From the NCBI GenBank assembly GCA_963971405.1, contig OZ020491.1, positions 1,122,910 through 1,186,909 on the forward strand: a stretch of DNA of 64,000 nt, written 5' to 3'. This document shows, one piece after another, positions 53,641 to 64,000 of this stretch (within the stretch, counting starts at the first letter, position 1; each line of letters begins with the position of its first letter). Source of the DNA: Psococerastis gibbosa (taxonomy: Eukaryota > Arthropoda > Insecta > Psocodea > Psocidae). The notes beneath the pieces are model-generated. The model was not told the origin of the DNA. It saw nothing but the letters and a program-made list of their open reading frames with translations, and did no database searches. Position numbers and translations under genes: made by a program.

Positions 53641-54716
53641 TCAAGTCTTATCGTTTTAATTGTAAATTATGTCAGATCCAAAGACAACAAATTGTAACAA
53701 TACATAATACACTAATTAACTAGTGGCCAGATATCGAATATCAGAATTTGATACACTGAATTTCGTGGGGTTTAAATATAAAATGCGGTCAACACTAAAC
53801 AACATCAATACATTTTACTACACACCATCAATTAACATGAACAATATCACTAACTAATATGATAACTATCATATTAAAGAAAAAAATCTTTTGGTGGCTG
53901 TATCGTTATTGACATAGAAAAACAATAAGAGAATACTAATATTACTTGCAATACATGACCCAATTAAAGTAATTTGAAATGTAGTACACTTGTCCTCCGA
54001 TCCTGTATTCACATAAAAATGAAAAGATGAAAACACCAACCAACACAAGAACTGATACATTTTAAGGCGGCAACTTTAAAAGATAGTCAGGACCCCTATT
54101 ATTCTACTTGGATAGAGTTTATTTAACAAACTGTTACATTATCAATAAACCCATGTAAATATTCAGAAATGATTCAACAAAAACCTTGAAAACTTCTATT
54201 GCGAGAAAAATTCCACGTACAAAATTGTTCAAAGACATTTCCCTACATTTGAGAGGATTTTTAGCTTGTCCCAACTTCAAAAAATTATAGCTATAGAGTA
54301 AATATCTAATTGAACTGCTTTAAATAAAACTATCAAAGAGGATTCTATTTCAAAAAAAAAGTTGAAAGGGTTTTTTGGCTACTGGAACTGCCAACGACCC
54401 AATTCCTGTCATTACTTTTGTTGGAAACCTGGTACACGTCCTCGATGTCAACCCAGACCGATAATGGACAAGCTCAGACAAGCTTACCATTGACACTGCG
54501 TGACTTGGCAAAGCACGTGTACGAGTTAATAAACAGCAGAATACTGTAGCAAGTTCAAAAATATCTGTACAAATCGCCATAAAACCAATGTACAACCAAA
54601 ATTTCAATGTATACGACAAGCGCAATTACGTGGTACGACAACACGATACGTGGTAAACTCTGTTTGGGGGCGTCGTATAATTCAGGTTTGTATGCGGAGG
54701 GGGCGCTCGCGCCTAG
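53641..54716. other. Region downstream of the RNF185-like gene, probable 3' UTR in its right part
   Basis: Lies 3' of the stop codon of the minus-strand gene. A minus-strand AATAAA word occurs at about 54119-54124 and could serve as the poly(A) signal. Short plus and minus frames are not supported. Confidence 0.4.
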
Positions 54717-54932
54717 CTAGGCAAGCAGCAGCCAGAATATGAACATGAAGGCGACCCAGAGGAACACCTTCGACAGGAACTGCTCCTCCTCGAACTGGGT
54801 GGTGCCGCGCGGGGGCACTGATGGCCGGTGGTCACCCAGGTTTAAGCTCGACGTGAAGAATGCGAAGGGGAATGCGCCGATACCGAACGACATGTGGAAA
54901 TTGCCGTCCCCAAATCCGAACCCGGGAAACGC
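54717..54932 (-). CDS. RNF185: RNF185-like, coding exon 4
   Basis: Acceptor TTTTCAG, then [19 protein letters not shown] and the C-terminal membrane anchor, stop TAG at 54719-54717. The family's [17 protein letters not shown] signature is clear. Confidence 0.95.
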   Translation of the reverse strand, partial: AFPGFGFGDGNFHMSFGIGAFPFAFFTSSLNLGDHRPSVPPRGTTQFEEEQFLSKVFLWVAFMFIFWLLLA

Positions 54933-57900
54933 CTGAAAATAACATATGGCTCAATAAAAGTTCAGCCAGTTTTATAATATATTATATATAACATATTATT
55001 GTCATAGCCTTTATGCAAAAAAGTAAGCTCACAGACCTGTTCGGTTAGATAGTTGTGTAGCTGTGCTAACCTGCCTAGCAATACGAATCATGTCAAGAAG
55101 AGCATATAAGTAGAGGATTTAGTGGAGACTGCACTTGTCGGGGCTGTGGTCCAGCGGTTAAGACAACGCCCCAGTTGGGCGTAGATCATGGATTCGAATC
55201 CAGTCTAGTTTTTTTCTATATCCTCTAATTTCCATTGCAGAATTAAAGATTGGGAGGAGAGTTAGCAACACCACTATCTGTTATGGGTCCCAGGTCATTG
55301 TGAAATATATGGCAACGAACGGACGGATCTATTAGCAAGAGAAGGGTCAGACAATGTAACCTCTGCATCTGCACCAGTTCAACCTGAAGGCTCATCATTC
55401 CTCCGGGTGCGCTTCAATAACAACCTTCTGGCACCCTTAAGCAGCGGGCTGCAGATTTCGGTATACCCAAGAGTTGTGATTCCGGGCCCAAGCCATGGCC
55501 AAGTATGACCTCTACGTGCTTAGGCATGGGTGTAGGACCATCAGAGCTCTGATAGCGCTCTCGGCACGGGAGAAGATGGGTTTTGCTACAAGAAAGGATA
55601 ATAGCCGCTGTGCACAAGAGGAGGAAACAGCAGAACATTCTTTGCAAGTGTATTGCACTCTGGAGGGAGTCTCCAGTGCTAGGCCATCGGATTGGAGAAC
55701 TTGGCCGTGTTCGACAGTAAAACTAATCCCACAGACTTGTGAAGTCATAAATTATGACTGCTCAAAGGGCTTCAGCCTACTCAGCCGTTTCTAATAATAA
55801 TAATAACAATATATGCACAGCATTATATAACACAATGGTTTGTTGGGTGTTGTGATTTTTCTAAAAACTGACTTCATTGGAACACTTGAAGCGTACAGGA
55901 CATCTTCCAGAGAAACATACTTCCATATTGGCTTGTGAATAACTTGTCTTGATTATGTTCTTGTCTGCTACAAGTGTTTTAGGCTAAGTCTACCAATCAA
56001 ATGAATCAGATGGGACACGACTGGTTTTTAAACTGCACGTGCAGGCGATCAAACCCACAAAGGAGACGGTATTGTATTAGAGGTGACGTCAGACAGTCAC
56101 TGCGGAGAATCGGAGAATGTAATTCGGTGTCGGAGTCTGCGGTTGTACCTTAGACTGCCAATAGTGAAATTTTATGTGTTCCCAATAGCTCTATGGTATG
56201 CAGGGATGGACCTTGACACAAGCTATGGAGAACAGACTCAGAACATTTGAAATGTGGCTATACAGACATATCATACTGACTAGGCATATCCTGAAGCGAA
56301 CGTGTCCCTAATGCTGAGGTCATGAGGCGAATGTATACAAAAGCTGAGTTGCTGCTGACGGTTAGGAAACTGAAACTAACGTACTTAGGCCATGTGATGA
56401 GGAACGCAAAGTATCGCCTTTTGCAAGTAATAATTCAAGGGAAGATACATAACACCTTTATTTTCATTATATAAGACCTAGGCCATCCCTTTCACAGTAT
56501 AAAGAATTCTCAGGGCAGCAGTCTCCAAGGTCCAAATTGGCATGATCGCCAACCTTCAACAGTAGAGACATTACAAGATGAATAATAATGACTTACCCCG
56601 TTATTTTCCGGCTCCGCACGTTGCCCAGCAGGTCTAGGAGGGACCTGCAATATAATCCATACCAATTAGCTATGTATGCCAGCCAGTACTTGATCAAGGC
56701 CCTGAGGCTTTCCGCTCTTTTTGGAATTTATCGTGACATTTGAGTAAGTACGACGGAGGCATGGGCGATTGCCCTCCTCCCATTTGAGTTCCATTCTCAT
56801 TGTAATGTAAACCACATAGTAACATGTCGGTCAATTTGTTCTCCCCTATTCCCCATGACAGTGTCGGAGTCTCCCCTAGGTGAAACGCCAGGAATGGCTC
56901 TCCTACGTGTCTGATAAGTTGTGAAGATGACAAAAGTGATCAAGATGTCTTACTAAGACGATCAAGATCCGAAGAATTGTGGGATACCGTTTATAAAACA
57001 TTTTTTTATACTATAATCTAATTAATCTATTAGTATATGGCCAATGTTTAGGAAAAATACACGGTTATTTATTTATTTATTTTATTTATTTATTACGTTA
57101 ATTAGAGTTTTCCTTTAGAAGCCGTAGCCTGGATTCTTAGAGTTGGTTCAAGCAGATCAGCTCTGTAGATATGGCCGGTGAAATGTAAGTGAGAATGTAA
57201 GAAGATAGCTAGCCTTACACCACATTTGCCGTTCTTTTGCACAAAATCTGTTTGTACACACATTAGAATTTTTCAATCGGCGCCAGAGATGGCAACAAAC
57301 TTACCAGGCCTCTTAATAGAGTCTGTCAATCTCAGATCACAACATGGCTACGGAGCAGACTAGCTTCAACCTGGCAGGGGTTTATAATTAAAAAGGCCGC
57401 GGTACGACAACCAATTGAGGTTGAGGTCCTAAGGCTTCCCTTGACCACTGCTACATTTGGGATGTTAGGGTCAGCAACATTCCCGCCAGCGGCAACCACG
57501 TTTTTCCCCTACTAATGAAGGGAAGATACCCATTTCGGTTGGCTGATCTCAAGTCCGGCGCGAATGTTTTCTTTCGCTTCATAGTGAGTAGAGTTCTACC
57601 CTCGCACGCCGCTGGCATGAGGGGGCACTTCAACTGTATTTGTATTTGGTTAAAAATAGTTTTAGGAAAAATACACGGTTATTTATTTATTTATTTATTC
57701 ATAGTCAAGTTCCCTTCCACCTGGACTATTCTGGGCCATCGTGGCATTGTATTGGTCACCCTTATCTGTAAGTATATGTCCGTACTTAACCACGAGTATA
57801 GCACGTAAGCTAAGGCCTACCTTATTTCTCGGGTCCTCCTGCTGAGTACTTCCTCGTCCATACAGTGGAATTACTTTTTCTTTGCTAATTGCCGCCTTGC

Positions 57901-59598
57901 ATACGGGGCACATCTGTTTGTTCGGTTTTGTTTCCAGCCACTGATGCAGGCATGGCCAGCTGAAATATACATTAGACAGAAAATAAAAATAAATTTAAAT
58001 AAATTTGCCCAGATACTGCAACAGCAGCAGCAGCAGTGATAACCGCTTTTATTACGCATATGAATTAGCTTCGTGTTAGTCAAGTTCATTTTATTTTGTG
58101 AATAAACCCGAAAGGTTGTTGGTTCGAGTCTCACACTTGCTACATTTTCAGGCCATGCTTCGGAGGGCATGTAAAGCAGGCGGTCCCGGGCTTTCCTAGT
58201 TGAGTGTAAGAGAGGGCTTTATAGCCCCAACTCCGCTAGATTGGCTTAGCAATAGATCAAAAAGTCAATATTTATTTATTTATTTATAAACGAAGCAGTC
58301 TATAAGCTGTTGCTAACACACACACATTGGATGGATCTTTGGAAATTGTAATAGGGGAAACAGCCTCATGTCAGTTAAGTTAGGTACTGGACTACCAACT
58401 ATGATACACTCTCGGCAGGAGGTATTGATTTAGGCGGGGTTTCCACTGACCTCTCATTGCAGAATGCAAAAACATTTACGTGGTAGCAGACATTCAAGAC
58501 TTAGGCGGGTATTCCACCGACCTCTTATTGCAGAATGCAAATGACATTGACGAAAATTTGAATTTTTCTTTTAATAGAAATCTATTAAAATGTTAGTACT
58601 ACTAACTACTACTGACGCTATTTTTTAATTTTAGTTTGTTTGTGATTTTACTCTATGATCCTTGATAAATTTTAACTATGGCATAGAGTAATACAAAAAT
58701 TTCCGTCAATGTCATTTGCATTCGGCAATGAGAGGTTGGTGGAATACCCGCCTAAGTCTTGAATGTCTGCTACCACGTAAATGTCTTTGCATTCTGCAAT
58801 GAGAGGTCGGTGGAATACCCGCCTAAGCTATGCATCTCCTGAACAAGTCAAGAGACTAGTTCCCGATCCTGACTCACCAGTTGCACAATTTACCAATAAC
58901 AGTGAGAGAGTGAGACAATAGGATACGAATTGTTTCAGAGCATATTTAAAGGACAGGGCAAGCTTATTGCATCTCCTTTTTATAGCCTATTTTATAGTAT
59001 AGCCTTATTATAGTACTAATATCCCGAATCAAACAATCAATCATAATGTATTTGCCCACCTTTGCTAGAACTTATCATAATAATAATTAAACATTGAGCA
59101 GTCATCATGGGATATATACCTATAGCTGGTAGTCTATAGCTTAACAGTTCATTCAGATTGTAAAATCTACGTTGTTGCAAAAAGTCAACTAATGCTTTCT
59201 TGAAAGCATAAGAAAGCATTCGCTGTAGGTTGTTGCTTTATGGCGTCTGGGAGAGCGTTATGCACAAGCTACAAGAGCTGGAGGGTACATGAGTGCACCC
59301 ATCGCCTATTGTACAACACCCTACTCCCATTTTGTAGGTTACTGCTCAATGTGGCGAGTTAACAACCATGAGACATAATTCCAAGCCAGCAAATCATTGA
59401 CTTAATTTAAACACATTAAGTCAGGGTCACGCAATTGCACCAAATCATGTGATCAAACATCACGTACCAGAACAAATGCCCGCACATACTGACAACCGCA
59501 TCTTTGGCTGTGTCCAGACAAATGTTGCATTCAAAAGTCTTATTATCGTCTTTTTCATCTTTTTCCTGAGAAGTTCCAGCCTTGCTAGTGGCAGCCAT
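54717..59598 (-). CDS. RNF185: RNF185/RNF5-type RING E3 ubiquitin ligase, four coding exons
   Basis: Membrane-anchored ubiquitin ligase of the ER, known in the family for ER-associated degradation. Coding exons: 59598-59468, 57959-57821, 56644-56597, 54932-54717, all with GT/AG introns, giving 177 residues (human RNF185 is 192). The C3HC4 RING uses C24, C27, C39, H41, C44, C47, C61 and C64 ([20 protein letters not shown], then [20 protein letters not shown]). A Pro-rich linker ([15 protein letters not shown]) and GFGFGDG follow, then two C-terminal hydrophobic segments (about 118-136 and 158-177, ending FIFWLLLA). An acceptor (TTACAG) directly precedes the ATG, so a 5' UTR exon lies further right. 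Intron repeats suggest old, tolerated insertions. Confidence 0.95.
55035..55235 (+). repeat. Dispersed repeat with tRNA-like core (intron 3)
   Basis: Same order as 26046-26240: GACCTGTTCGGTTAGATAG, CAATACGAATCATGTCAA, AGTAGAGGATTT, tRNA-like core (ACAACGCCCCAGTTGGGCG, ATTCGAATCC), T-run, TATATCCTCTAATTT. The anticodon loop differs from the other copies and the acceptor 3' strand is eroded. Confidence 0.78.
55245..55700 (+). pseudogene. LINE remnant: RNase H end and C-terminal knuckle region
   Basis: One frame from about 55269 reads [19 protein letters not shown] and LLAREGS, the RNase H C-terminal motif of Jockey/LOA/I-type LINEs. Further right, frames with [18 protein letters not shown] match the terminal Cys-rich region. 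Several frame changes. Lies in intron 3 of the RNF185-like gene, on the opposite strand. Confidence 0.68.
56190..56450 (+). pseudogene. LINE remnant: RT C-terminal end (RTE/BovB-like type)
   Basis: [20 protein letters not shown] and RHIILT, then in other frames [19 protein letters not shown]-like and [12 protein letters not shown] words, the end of a common insect LINE reverse transcriptase. Stops and frame changes throughout. Intron 3 of the RNF185-like gene. Confidence 0.6.
56597..56644 (-). CDS. RNF185: RNF185-like, coding exon 3
   Basis: A 48-bp exon between TTGCAG and GTAAGT encoding [16 protein letters not shown], matching the PPRPQGQRPEPENRGG linker of vertebrate RNF185. Too short for an ORF caller; found by phase and splice sites. 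Confidence 0.93.
57049..57700 (+). repeat. Pair of direct repeats in intron 2
   Basis: TTAGGAAAAATACACGG plus a TTATTTATTTATT run occurs at about 57049 and again at about 57662. The roughly 575 bp between them holds no gene. The pair could be two related element tails or the edges of a duplicated insertion. Confidence 0.6.
57821..57959 (-). CDS. RNF185: RNF185-like, coding exon 2
   Basis: Acceptor ATTTCAG, then completes C44 and reads [26 protein letters not shown] and [14 protein letters not shown]. Donor AAG|GTAGGC, phase 0. Confidence 0.95.
58095..58290 (+). repeat. tRNA-derived SINE, intron 1
   Basis: Begins in the head (CCCGAAAGGTTGTTGGTTCG, B box), then TTTTCAGGCCATGCTTCGG, GGCGGTCCCGGGCTTTCC, GTTGAGTGTAAGAGAGG, CTCCGCTAGATTGGCTTA and an ATTT tail. 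Same family as 20601-20822 and 63214-63412. Confidence 0.78.
58427..58830. mobile_element. MITE with doubled terminal inverted repeats, intron 1
   Basis: Left end TAGGCGGGGTTTCCACTGAC and a second copy GGCGGGTATTCCACCGACCT 75 bp inside; the right end has the inverse words AGGTTGGTGGAATACCCGCC and AGGTCGGTGGAATACCCGCC. Each unit also holds CATTGCAGAATGCAAA or its inverse, and GTGGTAGCAGACATTCAAGA lies between the two. The middle is AT-rich. A related copy lies at 61326-61695. Confidence 0.72.
58831..59467. other. Rest of intron 1 next to exon 1
   Basis: Intron sequence with no further element recognised. Confidence 0.5.
59468..59598 (-). CDS. RNF185: RNF185-like, coding exon 1
   Basis: Starts [20 protein letters not shown] and carries the first RING cysteines and His. 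The donor CTG|GTACGTG splits the codon of C44 after two bases. The reading beyond the donor is intronic. Confidence 0.94.
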
Positions 59599-61130
59599 CT
59601 GTAAGTTAACATACGGTTATATTAATCTAAATCGCAAGTTTTGCAACGTGGCAAGGGCAATAACATTGAGCTATGTTGACTCTACTATTTTACTAATAAA
59701 TCATTACGCTAAATATTATATTTGCGGTAATTAAAGGACCATGGATAATATAACGTGACTCAAATTGGGCCACAGCGTAATTGTGTTATCAGCGACTGAA
59801 GTTGGAAATTCTACTTCTAGAGTGGAATATACTTACGGTACAACTGATTAGCAGCTATATTCAGCTACAGATGGTAAGACTAATTTGCAAATTGAAAAAT
59901 TAACTAATAATTTGATTGTTCAACAGCTAAATTAATAATTTTCCTTATTTTTAAAATTTGTTGTTTGTCTCTTAGTTTTATTTTGTTTCTGTTATGTTTG
60001 TCAAAACAGTGGCAACTGGCAAGTTGCCAACATACACAAACCAAATTCAAGATCCCGCTACTTTTTAAAACTCTTTTTTATATACTAGTTTTTCGTACTT
60101 CTTTGTTCTCCACTTTCCAACAACTGCAGTTCCCCCTTACCTAGGTTACGGTAAAACTTACATAGCTCCGCGTTATAGTTTCGTCGAAATTTATGTATTG
60201 AATTATTAACATACGCCTATGTAAACTTAAAATCAAGTCTAAACTGTTTCTACGGCGGATAAAAAATGTGTTTGCACTTTTTTGCCAGGGTAACGATGTA
60301 GCAAGTATTCTGCCAATCTGAGGAGATCACCGCAGACCTCGGGCTACTGTTGGCAGTAAGTTATTTTATAGGCCTATCTAATCTGAATATGCAGGCCCTA
60401 TAGAGAATACATTAATTACACTTCAGAATATTTAAGTATTATGTACAATGCAGAGCTAACTAGAGCCGAAATTACGGGACAAACCTCATTCAAGTCTGGT
60501 AGGAACTTGCAGAAAAATCCTCCGACGGTGACTGCGCAAGAAAAAAACCTCCACTTATTCAGGGTCGGAAGCAACGAATTATAAATCGCAAACTAGCATT
60601 TAAAATACTCTCCTTAATATTCTCAATTATAGTTAAGGTCCTCTATAATACTTTATAGCATATGCGGTACCGTATATATCTGTATCTATTGCCACCTGGG
60701 CTTAGTTTTGTAGAGAAAGTTATGTATAACTTATGTATACCGCCTGTTGACGGCTATTTATATATTATACATATTGCAATTTGATCCCGTTGAAGATGGC
60801 TAAGGTACATATGTATATAACCTAACATCACATTAGAACTAAACAGTTAATTGAAAACTAAAATTAATTAATTATAGTCTTTATTTCAAGTGAGTGACGA
60901 CTCTGGCAAGAAATTTTAGGAATGAAGTTTACAATAAATCATCTCAAGAACGACCAATAACACAAAACAACATAAGAGGAAATAAATAATCCCATCAGCA
61001 TACGGCTGCACAAAACACAATAGTCCCTACCTACCACAGACAAATTAGTCTTTCTGTGATAGCACCTACACTACATAACTAGCCCACCAATTAATTTCTC
61101 ATCAGGCACTTCAATAGGGTCCCGTCCCAG
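59599..61130. other. Upstream region of the RNF185-like gene
   Basis: Probably includes the 5' UTR exon and promoter on the minus strand. Candidate minus-strand donors are TTGTACC|GTAAGTATA (about 59836-59850) and AACCTAG|GTAAGGGG (about 60138-60150), but neither can be chosen. No other gene seen. Confidence 0.4.
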
Positions 61131-61138
61131 CACGCTTA

Positions 61139-61305
61139 GAAATGTTTTTGTGAGGAATAGTGGAGGCACGCGATGCATTGGAACATAGGGATGCCGCCAT
61201 GCTACATAACAAGGACGCCAGAATTATTTACCGAGCCATTGTTATGGAGTATGGTGGCACCCCCATATACAAAAGCACCTCCACTGTTCCTCACAAATAC
61301 ATTTC
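61139..61305. repeat. Near-complete palindrome of about 165 bp
   Basis: GTGAGGAATAGTGGAGGCA (61150 region) is inverted as GCACCTCCACTGTTCCTCAC (61275 region), and GCCGCCATGCTACATAACAA is inverted as TTGTTATGGAGTATGGTGGC. It would fold into one long hairpin with a loop of about 20 bases. Probably a MITE or a hairpin-RNA-like sequence. Confidence 0.65.
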
Positions 61306-61325
61306 CAAGAATGGGGCCTAAGGCG

Positions 61326-61695
61326 CCCATTCCATTGACCGGCTAGGGCTATTTCCAAAAACGGTGACGTGGGAGCAGACATTCAAGACTTAGGTGGCGT
61401 TTCCACCGACCTCGCATTGCAGAATTGACGGAAATGTTTATTTTCCTCTATGCCATAGTTAAAATTGATCAATGATCATACAGTAAAATCACAAACAAAC
61501 TAAAATTAAAAAATGGCGTCATGGGATATGTTAAGTACAAACATTTTAATAGATTTCTATAAAAAGAAAAATTCTAATTTCCGTCAATGTCATTTGCATT
61601 CTGCAATGCGAGATCGGTGGAAACGCAACCTATGTCTTGAATGTCTGCTACCACGTCACTGTTTTTGGAAATAGCCCTAGCCGGTCAATGGAATG
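61326..61695. mobile_element. MITE with inverted ends, related to 58427-58830
   Basis: CCCATTCCATTGACCGGCTA and AGGGCTATTTCCAAAAAC at the left are inverted at the right (GTTTTTGGAAATAGCCC, TAGCCGGTCAATGG). Further in, GGCGTTTCCACCGACCTCGC and its inverse match the other copy. A direct repeat ATGGGGCCTAAG borders both sides (61312-61323 and 61690-61701), of which GGCCTAAG could be an 8-bp target duplication. Confidence 0.72.
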
Positions 61696-61701
61696 GGGCC
61701 T

Positions 61702-62824
61702 AAGTGTAGGATCGTTGGTACATTTACCGAAATGTCGATCTGATGATAACCGCATGAATAAAAAATGGCGGCTTGCTTCATGTTCCATTTGTGAAGTTTT
61801 ACCAACGATCACGGGGGCACTCGTAGCGCCGTGCCCACCTCCCTTGGACACACTCGACGGCACCGCCATGCCCCACTGCAAAGCGATGCCGTCCGGAAAT
61901 AGTTACCGATGCATCTCTAGGGCATGGTCCTTAAAGTAGAAATATTTCAAAAGTGTTAAGTCCATATAAACAATATCAAAACTGATGGACAACGATCAAA
62001 TATGCTCCCCAGATAAAAATGTATCGCTAAGTTCATAAACTTCCATTGCTGGTACTGTGCACTTGCGATACACAGCCTAGTATCTTAAAAATTGATTATT
62101 TTACGCAACAGCTTCTTCATTCGACACATATCAGTCAGCTATCAGGAAGCTGCATACAGTATCAGGTTCCGTGGAAAACGATCCTTTTTCCTACGGTGAA
62201 TGGCTTTCTTGCCATTCGCCTAATCGAAAATATAGACAATTTTCTTACTTTCTGCACTAACCCCTCGGTACTATGGAAGTTTACGAATTAGTCTGTCCCG
62301 GTACTTGTGAGCTGCAGAGGCTTTTCAATTTTATCTGGCCTATAGTATCGAAACACTAATATAGTTATCTTAAGATGGTTGTTGTTACTAATACGTCAAT
62401 GAAGTTTCTACTCAGGAGTTAAGATAATTTCAATATATTCTTCATATACATAAACGTCGTAGTGCCCCATGCATTGACTAGGATCCTTCGATTTGCAACG
62501 GGTTACATTATATAGGTGGCGTAAATGTCTTACCCCATTTTTAATAGTCTAATATAATGGGAATAGAATCGATGCTCTTACTTTCTTCCACGAATCATGT
62601 TAAAATTCCTAAATGCTATAGACTCGAGGAAAGCACTTCCAACCAGACACCAACATTTCATTCACTTAAGTTCACAACCAGCAAAGTGCAAAGTGTGCCA
62701 AATAACGTTTTCACTTCAAAATTCCAATGACTGAGCGCACAAGTACCTGGACTGAAAATAGCTGCACTTAAATTACTCCCAAATTTACATCTACCAACTC
62801 ATGAGCTCGCCCAAATCAACGAAA
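61702..62824. other. Intergenic or intronic DNA, no gene seen
   Basis: No supported exon or element. It may belong to the intron or 3' flank of the unidentified minus-strand gene at 62825-63992. Confidence 0.4.
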
Positions 62825-63143
62825 TCAGCACCATTTTTCACCGACATGCAGAGTCCTCGCTTTGCTGTGGTGAAAATTGCTGGGCCACCGGAACCCGTGG
62901 GGCCCATCACTGTCTCCGGGTCCGTTTGGGGGCTGGGGCGCCGCTCCCTTGTGTCGCAGCCGTCGCGATGTCGCTCCAGGCGCCGCGAGCTGCATGCTCT
63001 GCAGACTGGTCGCTCTCTGTATGGACAGCCTCAGCGGCTTCTTTGGCGGTTCTGGCTTGGGATGCCTCGTCAGGGTGTCTTGTCCTGAGGTGTCGGCGTC
63101 CAGGTCTAAGGATTTTACACTCCTGTCTCGATGAGATCGGTAC
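62825..63143 (-). CDS. Exon of an unidentified host gene (polar, Pro/Ser/Arg-rich protein)
   Basis: The acceptor ATTGCAG precedes 63143 and continues the reading phase of the exon at 63992-63699. It encodes RSHRDRSVKSLDLDADTSGQ, then DTLTRHPKPEPPKKPLRLSI, QRATSLQSM and a Gly/Pro/Arg-rich end. The 3' end is uncertain: a donor-like TCG|GTGAAA lies at about 62830-62838, or the frame may end at the stop near 62825. PEPPKKPLRLS looks like an SH3-binding or linear-motif region. I do not recognise the gene; an adaptor or cytoskeletal regulator is only a guess. Confidence 0.65.
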
Positions 63144-63213
63144 CTGCAATGATGAATATGATCCATATTCCATTTCCAGTGGCAATCATCAGACTATAAA
63201 TATTGACTTTTTG

Positions 63214-63412
63214 TTTTATTAATAAGCCAACCTAGCGGAGTTAGGGCTATAAAGCCCTCTTACACTCAACTAGGAAGACCCGGGACCGCCTAGCGCCTAC
63301 TTTACATGCCCTCCGAAGCATGGCCAGAAAATGTAGCATGTGTGGGACTCGAACCAACTTTGCGGGTGAAAGTCAGATTCCTTACCACTAATTAACATGT
63401 CCTATCAGACTA
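63214..63412 (-). repeat. tRNA-derived SINE, in intron of the unidentified gene
   Basis: Minus-strand SINE of the 20601-20822 family: head with AGTGGTAAGGAATCTGAC, B box GGTTCGAGTCC (TTGGTTCGAGTCCCACAC), body GGCCATGCTTCGGAGGGC and CGGTCCCGGGTCTTCC, and an AT-rich tail next to 63214. Confidence 0.78.
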
Positions 63413-63698
63413 CATGTCATGATCATACTATACTCAGAGACAATCTTGCACTGCAACGGACGATCGCAATATGACAGGCGTACGGAAATTAGTCATTGGA
63501 GGAAATGGGTTGGGGTTGGTAGTTGCAAAATAACAGTATATTTCTGAACGCACTTCAGAAGATGTTAGGTCGCTAACGTGTCAAGGAGAAAACCATACAC
63601 CTGCGTGAGGTCAGCGACAGAAATCTGCTGAAGTAATCTCTTGGGCTTTGCAGCAGCCCATTTGCTCCCACGACAAATTTGTCAGAAGTCTACCGTAC
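63413..63698. other. Intron between the two unidentified exons, left of the 63699 donor
   Basis: About 290 bp with no element recognised; intronic by position on the minus strand. Confidence 0.5.
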
Positions 63699-63992
63699 CT
63701 AGGACACGTCGTTTCCGAACTATAGTCTATGGTCGGCTGCTTTCTCCTCGAACTTCGCTCCATATCCGACAGCGAGTGCATGCTCTGAGCAGTTTTGGTG
63801 CTGTGTATGTACACTGTACTGACGCCAGCATCGCCTGGGCGTTTGCTACGCGGCAACGACGCCGACGTCTCTTCCTTCTCGCTCCGCCTGTTGAGCACGC
63901 GGATTTTATCGCCATGTTGGCTGGGCTTGTAGCTGTCCACGTCGTGGTATTGCTGCGAGGGACCCACTGATGGCTCCGAGTGGTGGCCCTTC
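63699..63992 (-). CDS. Exon of the same unidentified host gene, continuing off the right edge
   Basis: Begins after the acceptor TTTTCCAG (64000-63993) and ends at donor CCTAG|GTACGG, 294 bp, open in one phase. It encodes KGHHSEPSVGPSQQYHDVDS, then GDKIRVLNRRSEKEETSASL, STVYIHSTKTAQSMHSLSDM and SSRRKQPTIDYSSET. The mix of charged and Ser-rich segments and the phase match with the next exon (AG|G gives Arg) support a real exon of a large, mostly disordered intracellular protein. Upstream exons lie outside the window. Confidence 0.68.
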
Positions 63993-64000
63993 CTGGAAAA

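Noticed and set aside
62877-63222. Plus-strand frames over the unidentified exon
   Set aside because: GC-rich antisense shadows of the minus-strand exon, which has splice sites and matching phase.

Overview
This window comes from a repeat-dense animal nuclear genome, almost certainly an arthropod and most likely an insect with a large genome. The evidence is split host exons with GT/AG introns, R2 retrotransposons in insect-like 28S rDNA, CsRn1-type Ty3/Gypsy, LOA, I and Jockey-type LINEs, tRNA-derived SINEs and MITEs. There is no bacterial gene organisation. The species cannot be named from the sequence alone.

Layout. 1-4433: a CsRn1-clade Gypsy copy on the minus strand, cut by the window edge. 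4434-8010: AT-rich DNA with a degenerate minisatellite and a hairpin. 8015-11797: a 5'-truncated, frameshifted I-clade LINE ending in a GATT-repeat tail. 12196-39345: a cluster of R2 retrotransposons separated by fragments of 28S rRNA gene cut around the R2 target site. One R2 copy (12562-16450) is full length with an open frame of about 1,040 codons, and its 5' end can be drawn as an HDV-like ribozyme. The others belong to a second R2 lineage with three zinc fingers and are broken, duplicated or truncated. The last copy is split by a stack of two minus-strand LINEs: a LOA element with both ORFs (33446-38590) fused in frame to the endonuclease of a Jockey-superfamily LINE (30840-33446).

39590-48345 is a foldback-like element with long inverted arms that contain internal repeats. 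A whole-looking CsRn1 Gypsy element (40649-46018) sits in its left arm with a 4-bp target duplication and nearly identical LTRs. 48350-54660 is mostly anonymous AT-rich DNA with tRNA-like repeats, two MITEs and a SINE head.

54717-59598 (minus) is the one identifiable host gene, an RNF185/RNF5-type RING E3 ubiquitin ligase in four coding exons. Its introns hold LINE, SINE, MITE and tRNA-like repeats. 62825-63992 (minus) holds two exons of another host gene that I could not identify, which continues beyond the right edge.

The elements parasitise one another rather than forming a pathway: R2 sits in rDNA fragments, LINEs in R2, tRNA-like repeats in R2 and introns, and Gypsy in a foldback element. 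The strongest candidates for something undescribed are the tandem R2/28S-fragment cluster, which carries two R2 lineages side by side, and a small tRNA-like repeat unit bounded by AGAGGAT and ATCCTCT.
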